The notes below the pieces were generated by a model that was given only the letters and a program-made list of their open reading frames with translations, had not been told where the DNA came from and did not search any database. From Willaertia magna (lineage: Eukaryota > Heterolobosea > Eutetramitea > Acrasida > Naegleriidae): a DNA stretch of 64,000 bases. Where the stretch lies: the NCBI GenBank assembly GCA_902984215.1, contig CADWAF010001251.1, forward strand, positions 113,781-177,780. Direction: 5' to 3'. A program made the translations under genes and the position numbers. Below are positions 19,838-30,491 of this stretch, in pieces. Position 1 is the first letter of the stretch. Each line of letters opens with the position of its first letter.

Positions 19838-22800
19838 TTATTCTTCATCAGAGTCAGGGAATAGCTTTAGACCTTCTTCTCTCAAGGCTTGTTTCACCTT
19901 CTTGAACATTTCTTCGGGAGTGCTTCTTCTTGAGCTTGGGAAAGTAACTGTTTCTAAATCATTTAGTACTTGTTCTAATATATCATTTTCACTATAATCT
20001 TCATCATCATCTTCGTCATCTTCAGTGAAACGGCTTTTCTTTTTATTATTATCATCATCTTCAAGAAAGTCTTCAATATCCGACATTTCATTCTCTTCTT
20101 CATCTTCCATAATATTCCCCTCTTCATCTACTGTGAATGCCTTTTCATCGAAACTTATGGATTTAGATGGTCTAGACCTTTCCTTTTCCTCACTCTTTGC
20201 TGCTATGGACATTACTCTCTTAGTTAGTTCATCATTTTCATCATCCTGTATTTCCTCAAAACCGTGTAAACCAGCAGAAAGATTGCTTGTTGAAATAGTT
20301 GGAGGTTTTTGTTTGAATACCTTAGAAATTTCTTCTATACTTCTGTCATCATAAGAGAAAAGTTTAAGGCAATCGCCAATTGACATCTTTTCAATTACTG
20401 ATAATTCTTCTTGTTTCATTTTGTAGTTTACTTTTTGTTTATACTTCTTAATTAAATAGGAATATCTTGGAGTTCTAGTTTCTAGAATAGATGGTGGTAT
20501 ATGAAGAGGAAGACTTGCAAGGGATTGTATATTATTAGGTAAGGGAGTAGATAAAGTTCCATTTGTTTGTGAGGTTAGATTAACTGGGGTTTTAGGTGAT
20601 AAAAGTGTTCCTAGGATGGAGTTGTTTGAAGGGTTGGGTGTTGTAGGATTAATTGGAGTGTGACTGACATCTTTAGTTTTTGGGGTTTTTGGAGTTACTG
20701 GGGTAGTAAATTCTTCCTTTTGGGTTTTAGTTTTGTCTTTCTTATTACTTTCTTTCTTTTTCTCATTCTTCTTTTCTTTCTTGTTATCTTTCTTTTTAGG
20801 TGTTGTTGAGCTCATACTGGCTTCTGAATTGACAGATTCATCATCTCTAGCAAATGTTGAAGATGACAAAACGCTTGGATCAATAAATGACTGTGCCTCA
20901 TGATTTGATTCAATCGGTTTAGGTCTATTTTCAGGATTAGGGTCAGGGGTGTAAGTTGGAAATTGCCAATAAGAGCAAGGTTGTATTGGAGGGACCCATC
21001 CCAATTCAATATTCTTGTGATAATAGTTAGGTTCTTCAAAAGTTTGAGGAATATCTTCTTTTTCTTTCTTTTGAGGCTTCTTTTTTCTTTTACTTCTATC
21101 TTTCTTATCGTCTTCTATAAAATCATCATCAATCATTGACACTTGGGAATCTCTTCTCGTTTCTCTTCTAGGAGTTGAAACATCTTTAAATGTTTTTGTT
21201 CTAAGAGGTTGTATTTTCTCTTTAGACAAAGAAAGTAATCTTTTAGCCTCTTTTGCTTGTAAAGAATTAATTGAATAAAAACTGACAGCATTGTTCGCCA
21301 TTAATTCAATATCATTAATAAATTGTTCAATTGATTTGTATTGATTATTTACGCAATTATCTATAACTACAGATAGGTCCATAGGATGTTTCACAATATC
21401 TTTATAGTTAGGATGCATACTTTCATCTACAGGTTTGTGGAAAAATTGATTTTTATCTTCATTCTTTAAATCTTCTGCAATCTTTTGTAAATGATAACCT
21501 AATGAATTCTTAGGCAAAGTTGATTTCTCAACCTTTTCATATTCAAAGTCTGAAGGATCGTATTTTGGAGCTGGTGTTTTAACAACTGACATTTCCTTGA
21601 AGAAATCTAATACAAAATCAGTTGTTAATGTTTGTTTATCTTGCTTACCAAAGTGGACAACCATATCTTTCTTCCACTTTCTAAACCATCTATGTTGACG
21701 ATTAGATTCTTTATAATAAGGGGTATCAGGGGGATTAAATTTTTTACAATTATCATACATTAAATCAACATCGTCCTCAAAATCTCTCCATGTAGTATAA
21801 GAATGTTTTTCAATTTTATCTCTTATAGTCTTCATATCCATTGGTTCCGTTATTACTGAATAATATTCTGGAACTGTATCAGGTACTGGTTCTGAAAACA
21901 CTTGATAAGTATCAATCTCTGTTAAACGTTTATGAACATTTTCAATTAAGGCTTGTAATGGTTCAATTTCTAATTCTGGAAAATCAAGATCAGTAATTCT
22001 AACTCTATCTCTTCTAGAAGGTGTTTTAGATTTAGAAGAAGATGGTTTCTTTTTCTCAGACTTTGGTGTTTCTTTTGGTGTTTCCACAGTTGCAACAACT
22101 TCTTTCTTTGGCGTCTCTTTCGGTGTTTCAACAGTAGTCTCTTTCGTTGGTTCTGGTTGTTTCTTAGGTGTTTTTGGAGTTTTAGGAGTCTTTGGTGTAG
22201 GTGGTTCTTTTTTAATTTCCTTTTCTTCTTTCTTTTCTTTCTTTTCCTTTTTAGGAGTTTCAATTTCTTTCTCTTTCTTTTTCTTTGAACTACTTTTCTT
22301 TTTATCAGATTTTGATGAAGATTTCTTTGGTGTTTTCACTTCTACTTCTTCTTCTCCTTCATCTTTCATAGCATTATCATTATTATTTGAAGTAACTTTT
22401 CCTGAATAATGTTCTGGAAATTTTTCAATTAATAATGTAAGTAAGGTATTCGATGCTTCCTTAAGTCTTAATGCTTCTTTGTGATAAATTGTATCTTTAG
22501 AATTAAAAATTGTTGCATTATCAAATATTAAATGTAAATTCTCTTTAAAATCATTTATAGTAGAAGTTTCATTCTTTTTAACCTTTTTAGTTAATGTTGA
22601 AAAATCCATTGGTTTTTTAATTACATCTTTATAACCCTTAATAGATGAAGGTACAGGATCATGAAATATTATAAATCCATCATCAAATCTTAAAGTTTCA
22701 ATTATGTAAAGCATAGAATCTTTAAAATTTAATTCTCCACAAATTAAAGGCGTGTCAATTGATGAAGAAGTGTCAATTGATTTTAATTCTTTTTTTGTTA

Positions 22801-23470
22801 ATTCTTGTAAACGATTGGCTTCTTTATAATAAATAGTATCTGAATCATTATAACTTTTAGCATTTTCAAATATTAAATTTAAATCACTTTTAAATTGATC
22901 AACAGTTAAATATTTTCCATGAAGTAAATTCGCTTTTAAACGTGATAAATCCATTGGGTGTTTTATAACTTTATAATATTCTGGAACTTCATCTGGTGAA
23001 ACAGGAGACCAAAATATCTTTTGTTTATCGGACTTAAATAATTTATCAATAAAAGAACTTAATTGTTTAAAAATTTGTAAATGTTCCGAGTTTTGTGATG
23101 ATCCCTTAGATTTTCTTCTTGATGGTGTTGAAGGTTCTGGAATAATAGTAGTTGCCTCAGTTTTATCTCCAACTTTTATTTTAACTTTCATATGTTTTTT
23201 AGGAGGTTCAGGTTCTGATTTACTACTTGATGGTAAAGAAGTTGATTGTTGTTCATTATTTTCTTCCTCATTATCTTCTTCATCCTTGTTGAGGAATGAA
23301 TCTTCAATTACTTCATCATCTGAAAACTTTTTTCTTTTTCTAATTCTTTTTTCTCTTTTATTTACTAATGAATCGGATGTTTCATCTATCATTGTATTTT
23401 CATCATCATTATTAATCTCATCACTTTTTACTATACTTGTTTTCTTCTTTCTCTTCGAAGAGTTCGTCAT
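19838..23470 (-). CDS. Four-bromodomain chromatin protein
   Basis: Single exon, 1210 residues. Four bromodomains are visible at about 130-230, 250-345, 505-600 and 655-750, each with the ZA-loop PxxYxxVIxxPMD pattern (EYYKVIKHPMDL, GYKDVIKKPMDF, EYYSVITEPMDM, NYKDIVKHPMDL). The acetyl-lysine-binding Asn is present in the first three (YNDSD, FNSKD, FNPPD), but the equivalent position of the fourth appears to be Tyr (FYSINS). A Lys-rich linker with repeated PKTPKTPKTP separates domains two and three. The C-terminal third is charged and acidic with no domain I recognise. The array recalls polybromo/RSC-type remodeller subunits, but no BAH domain or HMG box is visible. Confidence 0.85.
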   Translation of the reverse strand: MTNSSKRKKKTSIVKSDEINNDDENTMIDETSDSLVNKREKRIRKRKKFSDDEVIEDSFLNKDEEDNEEENNEQQSTSLPSSSKSEPEPPKKHMKVKIKVGDKTEATTIIPEPSTPSRRKSKGSSQNSEHLQIFKQLSSFIDKLFKSDKQKIFWSPVSPDEVPEYYKVIKHPMDLSRLKANLLHGKYLTVDQFKSDLNLIFENAKSYNDSDTIYYKEANRLQELTKKELKSIDTSSSIDTPLICGELNFKDSMLYIIETLRFDDGFIIFHDPVPSSIKGYKDVIKKPMDFSTLTKKVKKNETSTINDFKENLHLIFDNATIFNSKDTIYHKEALRLKEASNTLLTLLIEKFPEHYSGKVTSNNNDNAMKDEGEEEVEVKTPKKSSSKSDKKKSSSKKKKEKEIETPKKEKKEKKEEKEIKKEPPTPKTPKTPKTPKKQPEPTKETTVETPKETPKKEVVATVETPKETPKSEKKKPSSSKSKTPSRRDRVRITDLDFPELEIEPLQALIENVHKRLTEIDTYQVFSEPVPDTVPEYYSVITEPMDMKTIRDKIEKHSYTTWRDFEDDVDLMYDNCKKFNPPDTPYYKESNRQHRWFRKWKKDMVVHFGKQDKQTLTTDFVLDFFKEMSVVKTPAPKYDPSDFEYEKVEKSTLPKNSLGYHLQKIAEDLKNEDKNQFFHKPVDESMHPNYKDIVKHPMDLSVVIDNCVNNQYKSIEQFINDIELMANNAVSFYSINSLQAKEAKRLLSLSKEKIQPLRTKTFKDVSTPRRETRRDSQVSMIDDDFIEDDKKDRSKRKKKPQKKEKEDIPQTFEEPNYYHKNIELGWVPPIQPCSYWQFPTYTPDPNPENRPKPIESNHEAQSFIDPSVLSSSTFARDDESVNSEASMSSTTPKKKDNKKEKKNEKKKESNKKDKTKTQKEEFTTPVTPKTPKTKDVSHTPINPTTPNPSNNSILGTLLSPKTPVNLTSQTNGTLSTPLPNNIQSLASLPLHIPPSILETRTPRYSYLIKKYKQKVNYKMKQEELSVIEKMSIGDCLKLFSYDDRSIEEISKVFKQKPPTISTSNLSAGLHGFEEIQDDENDELTKRVMSIAAKSEEKERSRPSKSISFDEKAFTVDEEGNIMEDEEENEMSDIEDFLEDDDNNKKKSRFTEDDEDDDEDYSENDILEQVLNDLETVTFPSSRRSTPEEMFKKVKQALREEGLKLFPDSDEE

Positions 23471-24167
23471 TTAATTTTTTTATTTTAAAAAATTATAAAA
23501 TCGTTAAATTTTGGGAAAAAGAGAGCAAAGGCTTTGGTAAAGTAGTTCAGGCGCGGAATGATTAAAAAAATAAGATGGTTTTTGTTGTTGCTAAATGATC
23601 AAGGTTGATAATGCGTTGGTAATAGAGTGGTAGATGGGGTAGTAGATAAAAATTTCCGTTGGTTTTGTTTTTCGTTGGTTTAAGAAAGGGTTAGAATGTA
23701 ACGCAACTTTTTCGCGATGAATACCAAATTTACCAACCAATCGGTTCCTTGAAGTTTACAACGTAAATTTTGGTTACTTTGGTTGAATGAATGTCGTATT
23801 AGTTCATATTATCTGATGTAGTGTTCCAATTTATTAAATTAGAGAAAGAATTAAAGAAGAATATTTTACTTTTTGTTCTTTAGAAAGTCTCTTCTCTTGT
23901 TGTGATGGTGGTTGAAAGAGGATTGAATTCTTATCATTTTTAAAATATAAAGCAACAAGCGTAACAAAGGCAATGAAAATTAAATAATAACAAACCAAAA
24001 TAAAATAATAATGATAAATAAAATCTAATTGTTCACCTCTTTAATAACAATACTTGCTTGATATCCCTGTTGGTTTTTAGTGGCATTGCTTGGGAAATGT
24101 GTTGTCTAATGAAAATTTGCGAAATTAATTTTTGAAAAAAAAAATAAAAATTTTTAAAATAAAAAAA
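23471..24167. other. Intergenic stretch, no gene seen
   Basis: About 700 bases between the divergent bromodomain gene and acyl-CoA-synthetase-like gene. No ORF of note, and I could not fold a tRNA or recognise an snRNA. A GTTGGTTT motif recurs near 23660-23680. It presumably contains both promoters. Confidence 0.6.
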
Positions 24168-25685
24168 ATGCTATCAAGAAGAGTATTGAGGTCACTCGCC
24201 AAAGGTTTGTTTCACAAAACATTTCAAAAAATTTAACTTTCTTCTAAAGGAAATAAAAATAGTACCTTATCTTTATTGTATGTATTTATTATTTAAAATA
24301 ATATATTTAAATATATTTTAAAATAGAGGAAACAATTTATTCAATAATCAAAGATTCAATGCATCTTCCTATTTAAAAGGAGAACAAACTCAAGCAATTG
24401 ATAACACTATTGGATATGTTCTTTCTAAAAACGCTAGAACAAGTCCTTATGCCAATGCTTTAAAATGTTCTTTCCAAGATGTTAATTGGAATTATGCAAC
24501 TTTAAAAGTTAGTATTAATTAATTAATTTAAATAATTAAATTTTAAAATAGAAACATGTAGAAGCCTTAGCTTGTGGATTAATAGAAATGGGTGTTAGAC
24601 CAGGTGATAGATTAGCTTTAATTCAAGGAATGACTGCTGAAACATTTGTTACTTTATTAGCTTGTGCTAAGATTGGAGCTATTCTTAGTCCAATTCCAGA
24701 AGTAAAGACAGCTAAAGATTTAACAAGATTCATAGAGTTATTGAGACCAAGAGTAATTATTACATCAACCAAGATAGGAAATAGAAATTACTTTAAAATG
24801 ATTAAAGAAGTTGTTCCTGAATTGAGTTTATCCGATTTACACTTACCATTTAAGTCTAAAAAGTTCCCATACTGTAAACAAATATTATTTACAGATAATA
24901 GAGAGAAACCAAAAGATGGAACTTATCAATTAAGAGATGTTTTAGTTTATGGTCCATTCGGTTATTATGAAACACCTTTACGTAGAATTGCAATGCAATT
25001 GGAACCAACTAATCCTGGATTAGTTTTATTTAATGATAAGAATCCAGAGAAGGCTACTTCAACAATCTACACACATAAGAATTTACTTAATGCAGGTAAT
25101 TTAGTTGCAAAAGAATTGGGATTACAACATGGTGAACGTGTTATGATTCCAAAGTATTCTACTACACCTTCAGGTGCAATTTTAGGTAATTTTACTGCAT
25201 TTGTTACTGGTGGTGTTGTTGTTTATCCATCTGAAGAATTTAATACTGCAACTACTTTATCTCAATTATCATTAGAAAATTGTTCTACTCTCTTTGTTGA
25301 ATCTCAAGAATTAGAAGATTTATTGAATCATGCAGATTTAGGAAAACATACATTTGATAGTCTTAAGAATATTGTTATTTGTGTTCCTCTTGGTGTTGAT
25401 ACTACTGCAACAATTGCAACTGTTAAACAAAAGTTACCAAATGTTAAAGTTACTGTTGTTAGTGGACTTGAAGAAACATCTGGAATTTTAACTGTTAATG
25501 GAAAAGTTGTTGATAATACAGAAGTTAAAGTTGTTGATGGTACTCTCCATGTGAAAGGTACAACTGTTGCTGCAGGTAAATGGCAAGATATAGGTCAAGT
25601 TGGTTATGATATTAATGAAGATGGTTGGGTGAATACTAAAAATACTAAAGTTAAAATTGAAGGAGAAAAATTAGTTTTGGCTTAA
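24168..25685 (+). CDS. Degenerate acyl-CoA synthetase-like protein (ANL fold, lacking C-terminal domain)
   Basis: Three exons, 24168..24204, 24329..24507 and 24552..25685 (introns of 124 and 44 nt); 449 residues. The start MLSRRVLRSLAK looks like a mitochondrial presequence. The middle matches acyl-CoA synthetases: MGVRPGDRLALIQGM, LLACAKIGAILSPI, then TIYTHKNLLNAGN, where a TH-x-N-L normally follows the ATP-binding loop. That loop, usually YTSGTTGxPKG, is replaced by FNDKNPEKATS (about 232-242). A GxTE-like GLEETSG is present, but the TGD motif is TKN (about 434-436) and the protein ends about 14 residues later, so the catalytic C-terminal lid is absent. It probably cannot adenylate a substrate; a binding or regulatory role is a guess. 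Confidence 0.75.
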
Positions 25686-25749
25686 GAGGGTTTAAATTGT
25701 GTAATTCAATAATGGAATTTTATAAATTTTATTTGACAAATTATTCTTT

Positions 25750-27021
25750 TTAGAAACCATAAAATCCGACATCTTTCATAATTTCCCTTAAAGCGTTTTG
25801 TGTAAATTCATTTGCATTATCTGCCCCATCTTTAATGATTTGATTGATGTAATCTTTCTCTTTTAATAATTTAAAATAGTTTTCTCTTATTGGTCTAATA
25901 TGATTTACAATAATTTCACTCAAATCTTTTTTAAATTTATTATTATCTAGATTTGGATATAATCTTTGTAAATCTTCCATTTTTAATTTCCCACTTTCCT
26001 CTAGAGAAACATAAATTTCCATTAAATTTGATATTTCAGGTCTTTTCTCTTTATCATAATAAATAGGTTCTTGTAAAATATCAGTTTTAGCTTTTTTAAT
26101 TTTATTTATAATCATATCATCAGTATCAATTAAATTAATTCTTGTTAAATCACTTGGATCAGATTTAGACATTTTCTTTGTACCATCACGTAAATTCATA
26201 ATTCTATTACAATGTAAAGGATAAATACCTTTTGGAATATTAAAAATATTCTTTTTAAATTTATAATTAAATTGATGTGCAACTTCTTGTGATAATTCTA
26301 AATGTTGTTTTTGATCATCACCAACAGGAATATAAACTTCATGATTATAAGAATGATCTTTAATATGTGAATATAATAAAATATCAGATGCCATTAAAAT
26401 TGGATAAGAAACTAATCCAATACTTGTATTTTCATTCTTTTTATCTTTATAATGATGCATACGTTTTAATCTATTTTCACTTACATTACATCCAAATATC
26501 CAACTTAATTGTGAATGAGCTGGAATATGTGATTGTAAAAATAAATGACATCCATCATTATTATTTACGATTGGATTTAAACCACATGCAATTAACATAC
26601 ATATTAATTCAAATGATGATTTCTTTAATTCAATTGGATCTTGTGGCATTGTAATTGCATGTAAATCAACTACACAAAAGAATTTCTTATGAAATAGTAT
26701 ATCATCTTCTTTAATATGTAATAAACTACAATTATTATTTTTAATTTCTATATTTTCATCTTCTTTATGAATTAATGATTTAATTTTGTTTCTTTCTTCT
26801 TCTGTATGTCCTTTATTTTTAGTATTACTTAAAATTACCCAATTTTTAATTGCTCCTAAATAATTTCCTAAATGAAGATTACCTGTCGGTTGAATACCTG
26901 AAAATACAATACGTTGTTTATCTTTGTTATCAATTGTTAAATTTCTTAATTGTAGAGAGATACCGGAAGATAATGAATGTTTCTTCTTGTGAAATGTTTG
27001 TTGTTGAAATAGTCTTTTCAT
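25750..27021 (-). CDS. WARS2: Tryptophanyl-tRNA synthetase, bacterial/mitochondrial type
   Basis: Single exon, 423 residues. The class I HIGH motif is in SGIQPTGNLHLGNYLGA (about 41-57) and the KMSKS motif in DGTKKMSKSDPSD (283-287). IPVGDDQKQHLELSQEVA is a TrpRS hallmark. The N-terminus (MKRLFQQQTFHKKKHSLSSG) is basic and hydroxylated, consistent with mitochondrial targeting. A Lys/Asn-rich insertion (about 66-100) lies between the first two core blocks; it remains in frame. It charges mitochondrial tRNA-Trp. Confidence 0.93.
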   Translation of the reverse strand: MKRLFQQQTFHKKKHSLSSGISLQLRNLTIDNKDKQRIVFSGIQPTGNLHLGNYLGAIKNWVILSNTKNKGHTEEERNKIKSLIHKEDENIEIKNNNCSLLHIKEDDILFHKKFFCVVDLHAITMPQDPIELKKSSFELICMLIACGLNPIVNNNDGCHLFLQSHIPAHSQLSWIFGCNVSENRLKRMHHYKDKKNENTSIGLVSYPILMASDILLYSHIKDHSYNHEVYIPVGDDQKQHLELSQEVAHQFNYKFKKNIFNIPKGIYPLHCNRIMNLRDGTKKMSKSDPSDLTRINLIDTDDMIINKIKKAKTDILQEPIYYDKEKRPEISNLMEIYVSLEESGKLKMEDLQRLYPNLDNNKFKKDLSEIIVNHIRPIRENYFKLLKEKDYINQIIKDGADNANEFTQNALREIMKDVGFYGF

Positions 27022-27108
27022 TTTTTTTAAATATTTCTTACAAAGTCACCAAGGAGTAGTTGCTAGCCTTTCATATGTTAAATTTCACAATGCAATATTG
27101 TTTTGATC

Positions 27109-28344
27109 CTAAAATTCTGCACAATTTCCCATTCTATCAAAAAATCTAATCTTTCTTGTAGATTTAATGAAAAAACAAGAAATGACACATGTAGGGAGGG
27201 CTCTTTCAATTCTTGATTTTTCTTTAAATGGTAAGATTTGAACCATTTCCTCTTTTAAAAACAATTCTCTTAAAATTTTAGTTCTATATAAATTACCATA
27301 ATTATCGCCATAAAATAACATTAAATCTTGATTATCTTCCTCTCCATATTTTGTTGCACAAATACATGATATCATTATCTTAGAAACTATTAATTCTGAA
27401 ATTCCAAAATTAATAATTTTCTTTGCTGTTTTGAAATTATCTTTTGAAAATAAAATTACAATTTTCTTTTCTCCACAAACAATTACATGATCAATATAAT
27501 TCATTCTAATCATTTTCATCATTGTAGGGGAACCATCAATAATAGAGTACTTTTCAGTTTCCCTACAGTTCAATACAATTTGCATTCTTACATTATTATT
27601 AGCTAAAACCTCTATTGAAATGTCAAATACTTCAAGAGTTCCAATTGACCTTAAAACAAAGAGATTTATAGAGAAAAGTTTATGACAGCAACGAACTTCA
27701 GCCTCAGGAGATTCTTGAAATAAGGATTGACCATTAACAGCATCAGTGGTAATATTATTGCTGGTAGTACTACTCTTCATCATTAATCCTAAACTTGTTA
27801 TTGATGGAAATCTTACTTCATTTCCCTTCGTTAAGGATAGAAATTTATCTTGAACAATATTTAGAGAGTTGTTCGTTTCATACAAAACTTTATAGAGAAG
27901 GATAGAACCATCATAAAAGCCTAATGCTAACACTCCACACCAACCAATTAATGAAGTATACTTTGTTAGAGCGTAAATACAGGTTACAGTTGAGCGGGAA
28001 GGGATATCAAGCCTTAAAACTTCAAGTAAAGGGTTAAATACAACTAGTTGACCAGTGTTTGTAATAATTACCGGGAAGATGGTTGAATCGAACCTAAGGA
28101 TTGCACTTGTTACTATTTGGTTTTCTACATTAATTGAAATACTATTACTTTTATGTTTGGTTATATCTTCAATGAGTAACGAAGGTTCTGAAGTTGCCTT
28201 TATTAAATACTCTGTAGATTTTATAGCTTGTTCCTTTTTAACTACATTTTCAATGCATTCTTCATTTGAGATACAACAACTAGTTAGAAATGTAAATACT
28301 TCGTTATTAATACTTTTCTCAAGAAAAAGAGATTCCTCTTCCAT
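27109..28344 (-). CDS. Unrecognised protein, possible beta-propeller
   Basis: Single exon, 411 residues, stop TAG. I do not recognise the family. The sequence alternates short beta-rich runs with turns, such as VIITNTGQLVVFNP, CGVLALGFYDGSILLYK, VLRSIGTLEVFDIS and DHVIVCGEKKIVILFS, spaced roughly like blades of a WD40 propeller but without WD dipeptides. No signal peptide or membrane helix is evident. It could be a divergent WD-repeat subunit of a larger complex, for instance of cilia or nuclear pores; that is speculation. Neighbours (TrpRS downstream) give no clue. Confidence 0.6.
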   Translation of the reverse strand: MEEESLFLEKSINNEVFTFLTSCCISNEECIENVVKKEQAIKSTEYLIKATSEPSLLIEDITKHKSNSISINVENQIVTSAILRFDSTIFPVIITNTGQLVVFNPLLEVLRLDIPSRSTVTCIYALTKYTSLIGWCGVLALGFYDGSILLYKVLYETNNSLNIVQDKFLSLTKGNEVRFPSITSLGLMMKSSTTSNNITTDAVNGQSLFQESPEAEVRCCHKLFSINLFVLRSIGTLEVFDISIEVLANNNVRMQIVLNCRETEKYSIIDGSPTMMKMIRMNYIDHVIVCGEKKIVILFSKDNFKTAKKIINFGISELIVSKIMISCICATKYGEEDNQDLMLFYGDNYGNLYRTKILRELFLKEEMVQILPFKEKSRIERALPTCVISCFFIKSTRKIRFFDRMGNCAEF

Positions 28345-28659
28345 CTTTTTTTTTGTAATTTATTACCAATGTAGCAGTTGTAAATATTTTTGTTTTTAAA
28401 ATGATGAATTTTATCTACTTTGTAGAATTATCATTGTTATTAATAAATTGTTAATTTGTTATAAAACTAAATAATGAGTCAAAGAAATAATTACTTTTTA
28501 ATTCAAATTATAAAATGAATTAAAGATTGACAAATTTCTAAATAATCTCAATTGTTTAAATAACTTATTTCAATATTTTTTAAACTTTCATATTTTTTAA
28601 ATTTTATCAATTTAATAATTTTATTTTTTATATCTTTGTTTTTATAAAAATATTTATTA

Positions 28660-28932
28660 ATGCAAAAAATTACTTTCTTTTATAAAAATTTGAAAACGTA
28701 TAAATATTTTGTTGGACTACCATATTTAGATAGTTTAACAAAAATTTGGGAAATACGTGTTGTAAAAACACTTACCATAACAAGAAACAAAAGACCCTAC
28801 TATAAAAAGAAAGAAACAAAAAAGGAAAGTAATATTATAAAAAGAGGATTTATTTATTACAAAAACAACACCACAACACAACAACAAACAACAACCGTCC
28901 AATCAATAAAACAAATAAAAACCTTTAAATAA
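28660..28932 (+). CDS. Short ORF of doubtful status
   Basis: Encodes 90 residues with a first half of mixed composition (FVGLPYLDSLTKIWEIRVVK) and a Lys/Thr/Gln-rich second half. It has an A/T-rich upstream context like real starts in this window, but no recognisable domain and a low-complexity tail that runs into an A/T repeat tract. It may be a small gene or noise. The bases 28345-28659 before it contain no gene. Confidence 0.25.
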   Translation: MQKITFFYKNLKTYKYFVGLPYLDSLTKIWEIRVVKTLTITRNKRPYYKKKETKKESNIIKRGFIYYKNNTTTQQQTTTVQSIKQIKTFK

Positions 28933-29165
28933 ATAAATAAATATTTAAAAATTAAATAAAATAAATATAAAAATATAAATAAAATAAATATAAATATAAA
29001 AAATATTAATTATAATTAAATATAAAAAATAAATATAAATAAAAAATATAAATAAAATAAATATAAATATAAAATATAAATAAAATATAAATAAAAAATA
29101 TAAATAAAAAATATAAATAATATAAAAAAACAAGTAAAATTAAAAAAATTAATTTAAATATAATA
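28933..29165. repeat. A/T low-complexity tract
   Basis: Runs of AAATATAAATAAA-like units with slight variation over about 230 bases and almost no G or C. It separates the doubtful ORF from the decayed transposon region. Confidence 0.8.
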
Positions 29166-29169
29166 TAAA

Positions 29170-30362
29170 TTATTTCTTTTTAAAGTTATTTAACTGTTTT
29201 TGTAACAAATTAACTGATTTTATCAGGTTATTCATTATTGTAAAAATATTTAAAGGAGTATTTACTTCTACTTTTACTTCTTTTTCTTTATCATCAGAAA
29301 CAAATATAATATTATCTTCCTTTTCTTCCTCATTAAAAAGATCTCTATTATAAAGTTCGTTATTATTTTTGTAAAACAACATCTGTGTTGCTGATAAATT
29401 AGAAAGATATTGAGGAGAGGAAGAAGATTCCAACACTTGTTTTTCTTCTGATTTTTGTTGTTCTTCTGTTTATTGTTGTTCTTCTGTTTATTGTTATTGT
29501 TGTTCTTCTTCTACTACTTGTTGTTGTTGTTGTTATTTTGGTATTTGTTGTTGTGGTAGTGATTGATACTGTTCTACTTGGGGTTGTTGGTTAGTATTGT
29601 TATTAGTGGAATTATCTCAAGGAGTAATATGTGCGGAATTTTTGTTGAAGATTTCTTTACAAACTTCCACAAGCCCATTTTGATTTACAAAATCCCGCAT
29701 TACTCCCATTAATGCTGTTCTCTGAATGTTTGATAGGAGAGAGTCAAGAGTAAGAGAACAACTTCTCTTTTTCTTTTTTACTTCATCTTTCTTCTGTTGC
29801 TCTTTCTTTTTTGCTTTCTTTCTGAACTGTTTTAAACAATTCTTTTCTGCACAAGCTTTTTGTATGCTTTCATTTTTCACTCTTCTTTGCTGCTCCTTTA
29901 CTTTCTTAATTATTTTTACCTTTTCAGAGCAGTACCTTGATTGTGAGTCGCAAGTGCCATTACATTCAAAACCATTACATTAGTCACGTCTATGACCTAA
30001 CTTATATCATTTACCACACTTTTTCTTCAAAACAGCCTATGATACAACTTTTTGTTTTTTTCTTTTTTTCACAGAACTTAAGCAGACATTCTTTAAATTC
30101 TCTTCACGACGTATTTAGGAAGAATATACTTAACAAATTTTTTTGTTTTTGGGGTATAGTTGGAGTATCTTTTACTACTCCATATTTTTAGTCTAAATGT
30201 ATGGTAAAATGCCTTTTTCTTCCAATATCTCACAACACCCTCTGTCTTTCCAATACAAGCAGCTATTTGCTTGTTAGAGAGGCACTGTTGATTAGAGATT
30301 ATTATCATCATCCCGTATACATACGCTGCTAAACATTCTACCATAAGTTTAAATGATTTCAA
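29170..30362 (-). pseudogene. Decayed transposon-associated ORF (HTH, zinc-knuckle-like, coiled coil, poly-Q)
   Basis: On the minus strand a helix-turn-helix segment (CLSNKQIAACIGKTEGVVRYW) starts near 30280. After frame breaks comes a Cys-rich part with in-frame TGA and TAA (CGK, GHRRD, then CNGFECNGTCDSQ near 29930-29990). A basic coiled coil follows (ending NKNSAHITP at 29617), then a Gln/Glu-rich stretch interrupted by TGA and several TAA codons (29440-29616), and finally an 88-codon tail in the same frame. The interruptions fall mostly where Gln or Trp would be expected, so C-to-T and G-to-A transitions explain them. It looks like one former gene of a mobile element, now broken. Confidence 0.6.
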
Positions 30363-30491
30363 AGGAATGTTAGCAACTATTGGAGTTCATTACTTTAAAA
30401 TAACTATCCGCGACATATTCCTTTTCCATAGTTAAGATTACAAAAGATTCAGTTACAAACACTGCTTTAAATTTAGAACAAACAACATTCT

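Noticed and set aside
29440..29600. A CRISPR-like or regulatory repeat in the GTTGTT-rich tract
   Set aside because: It is the complement of a CAA-rich coding tract in a broken ORF and has no spacers.
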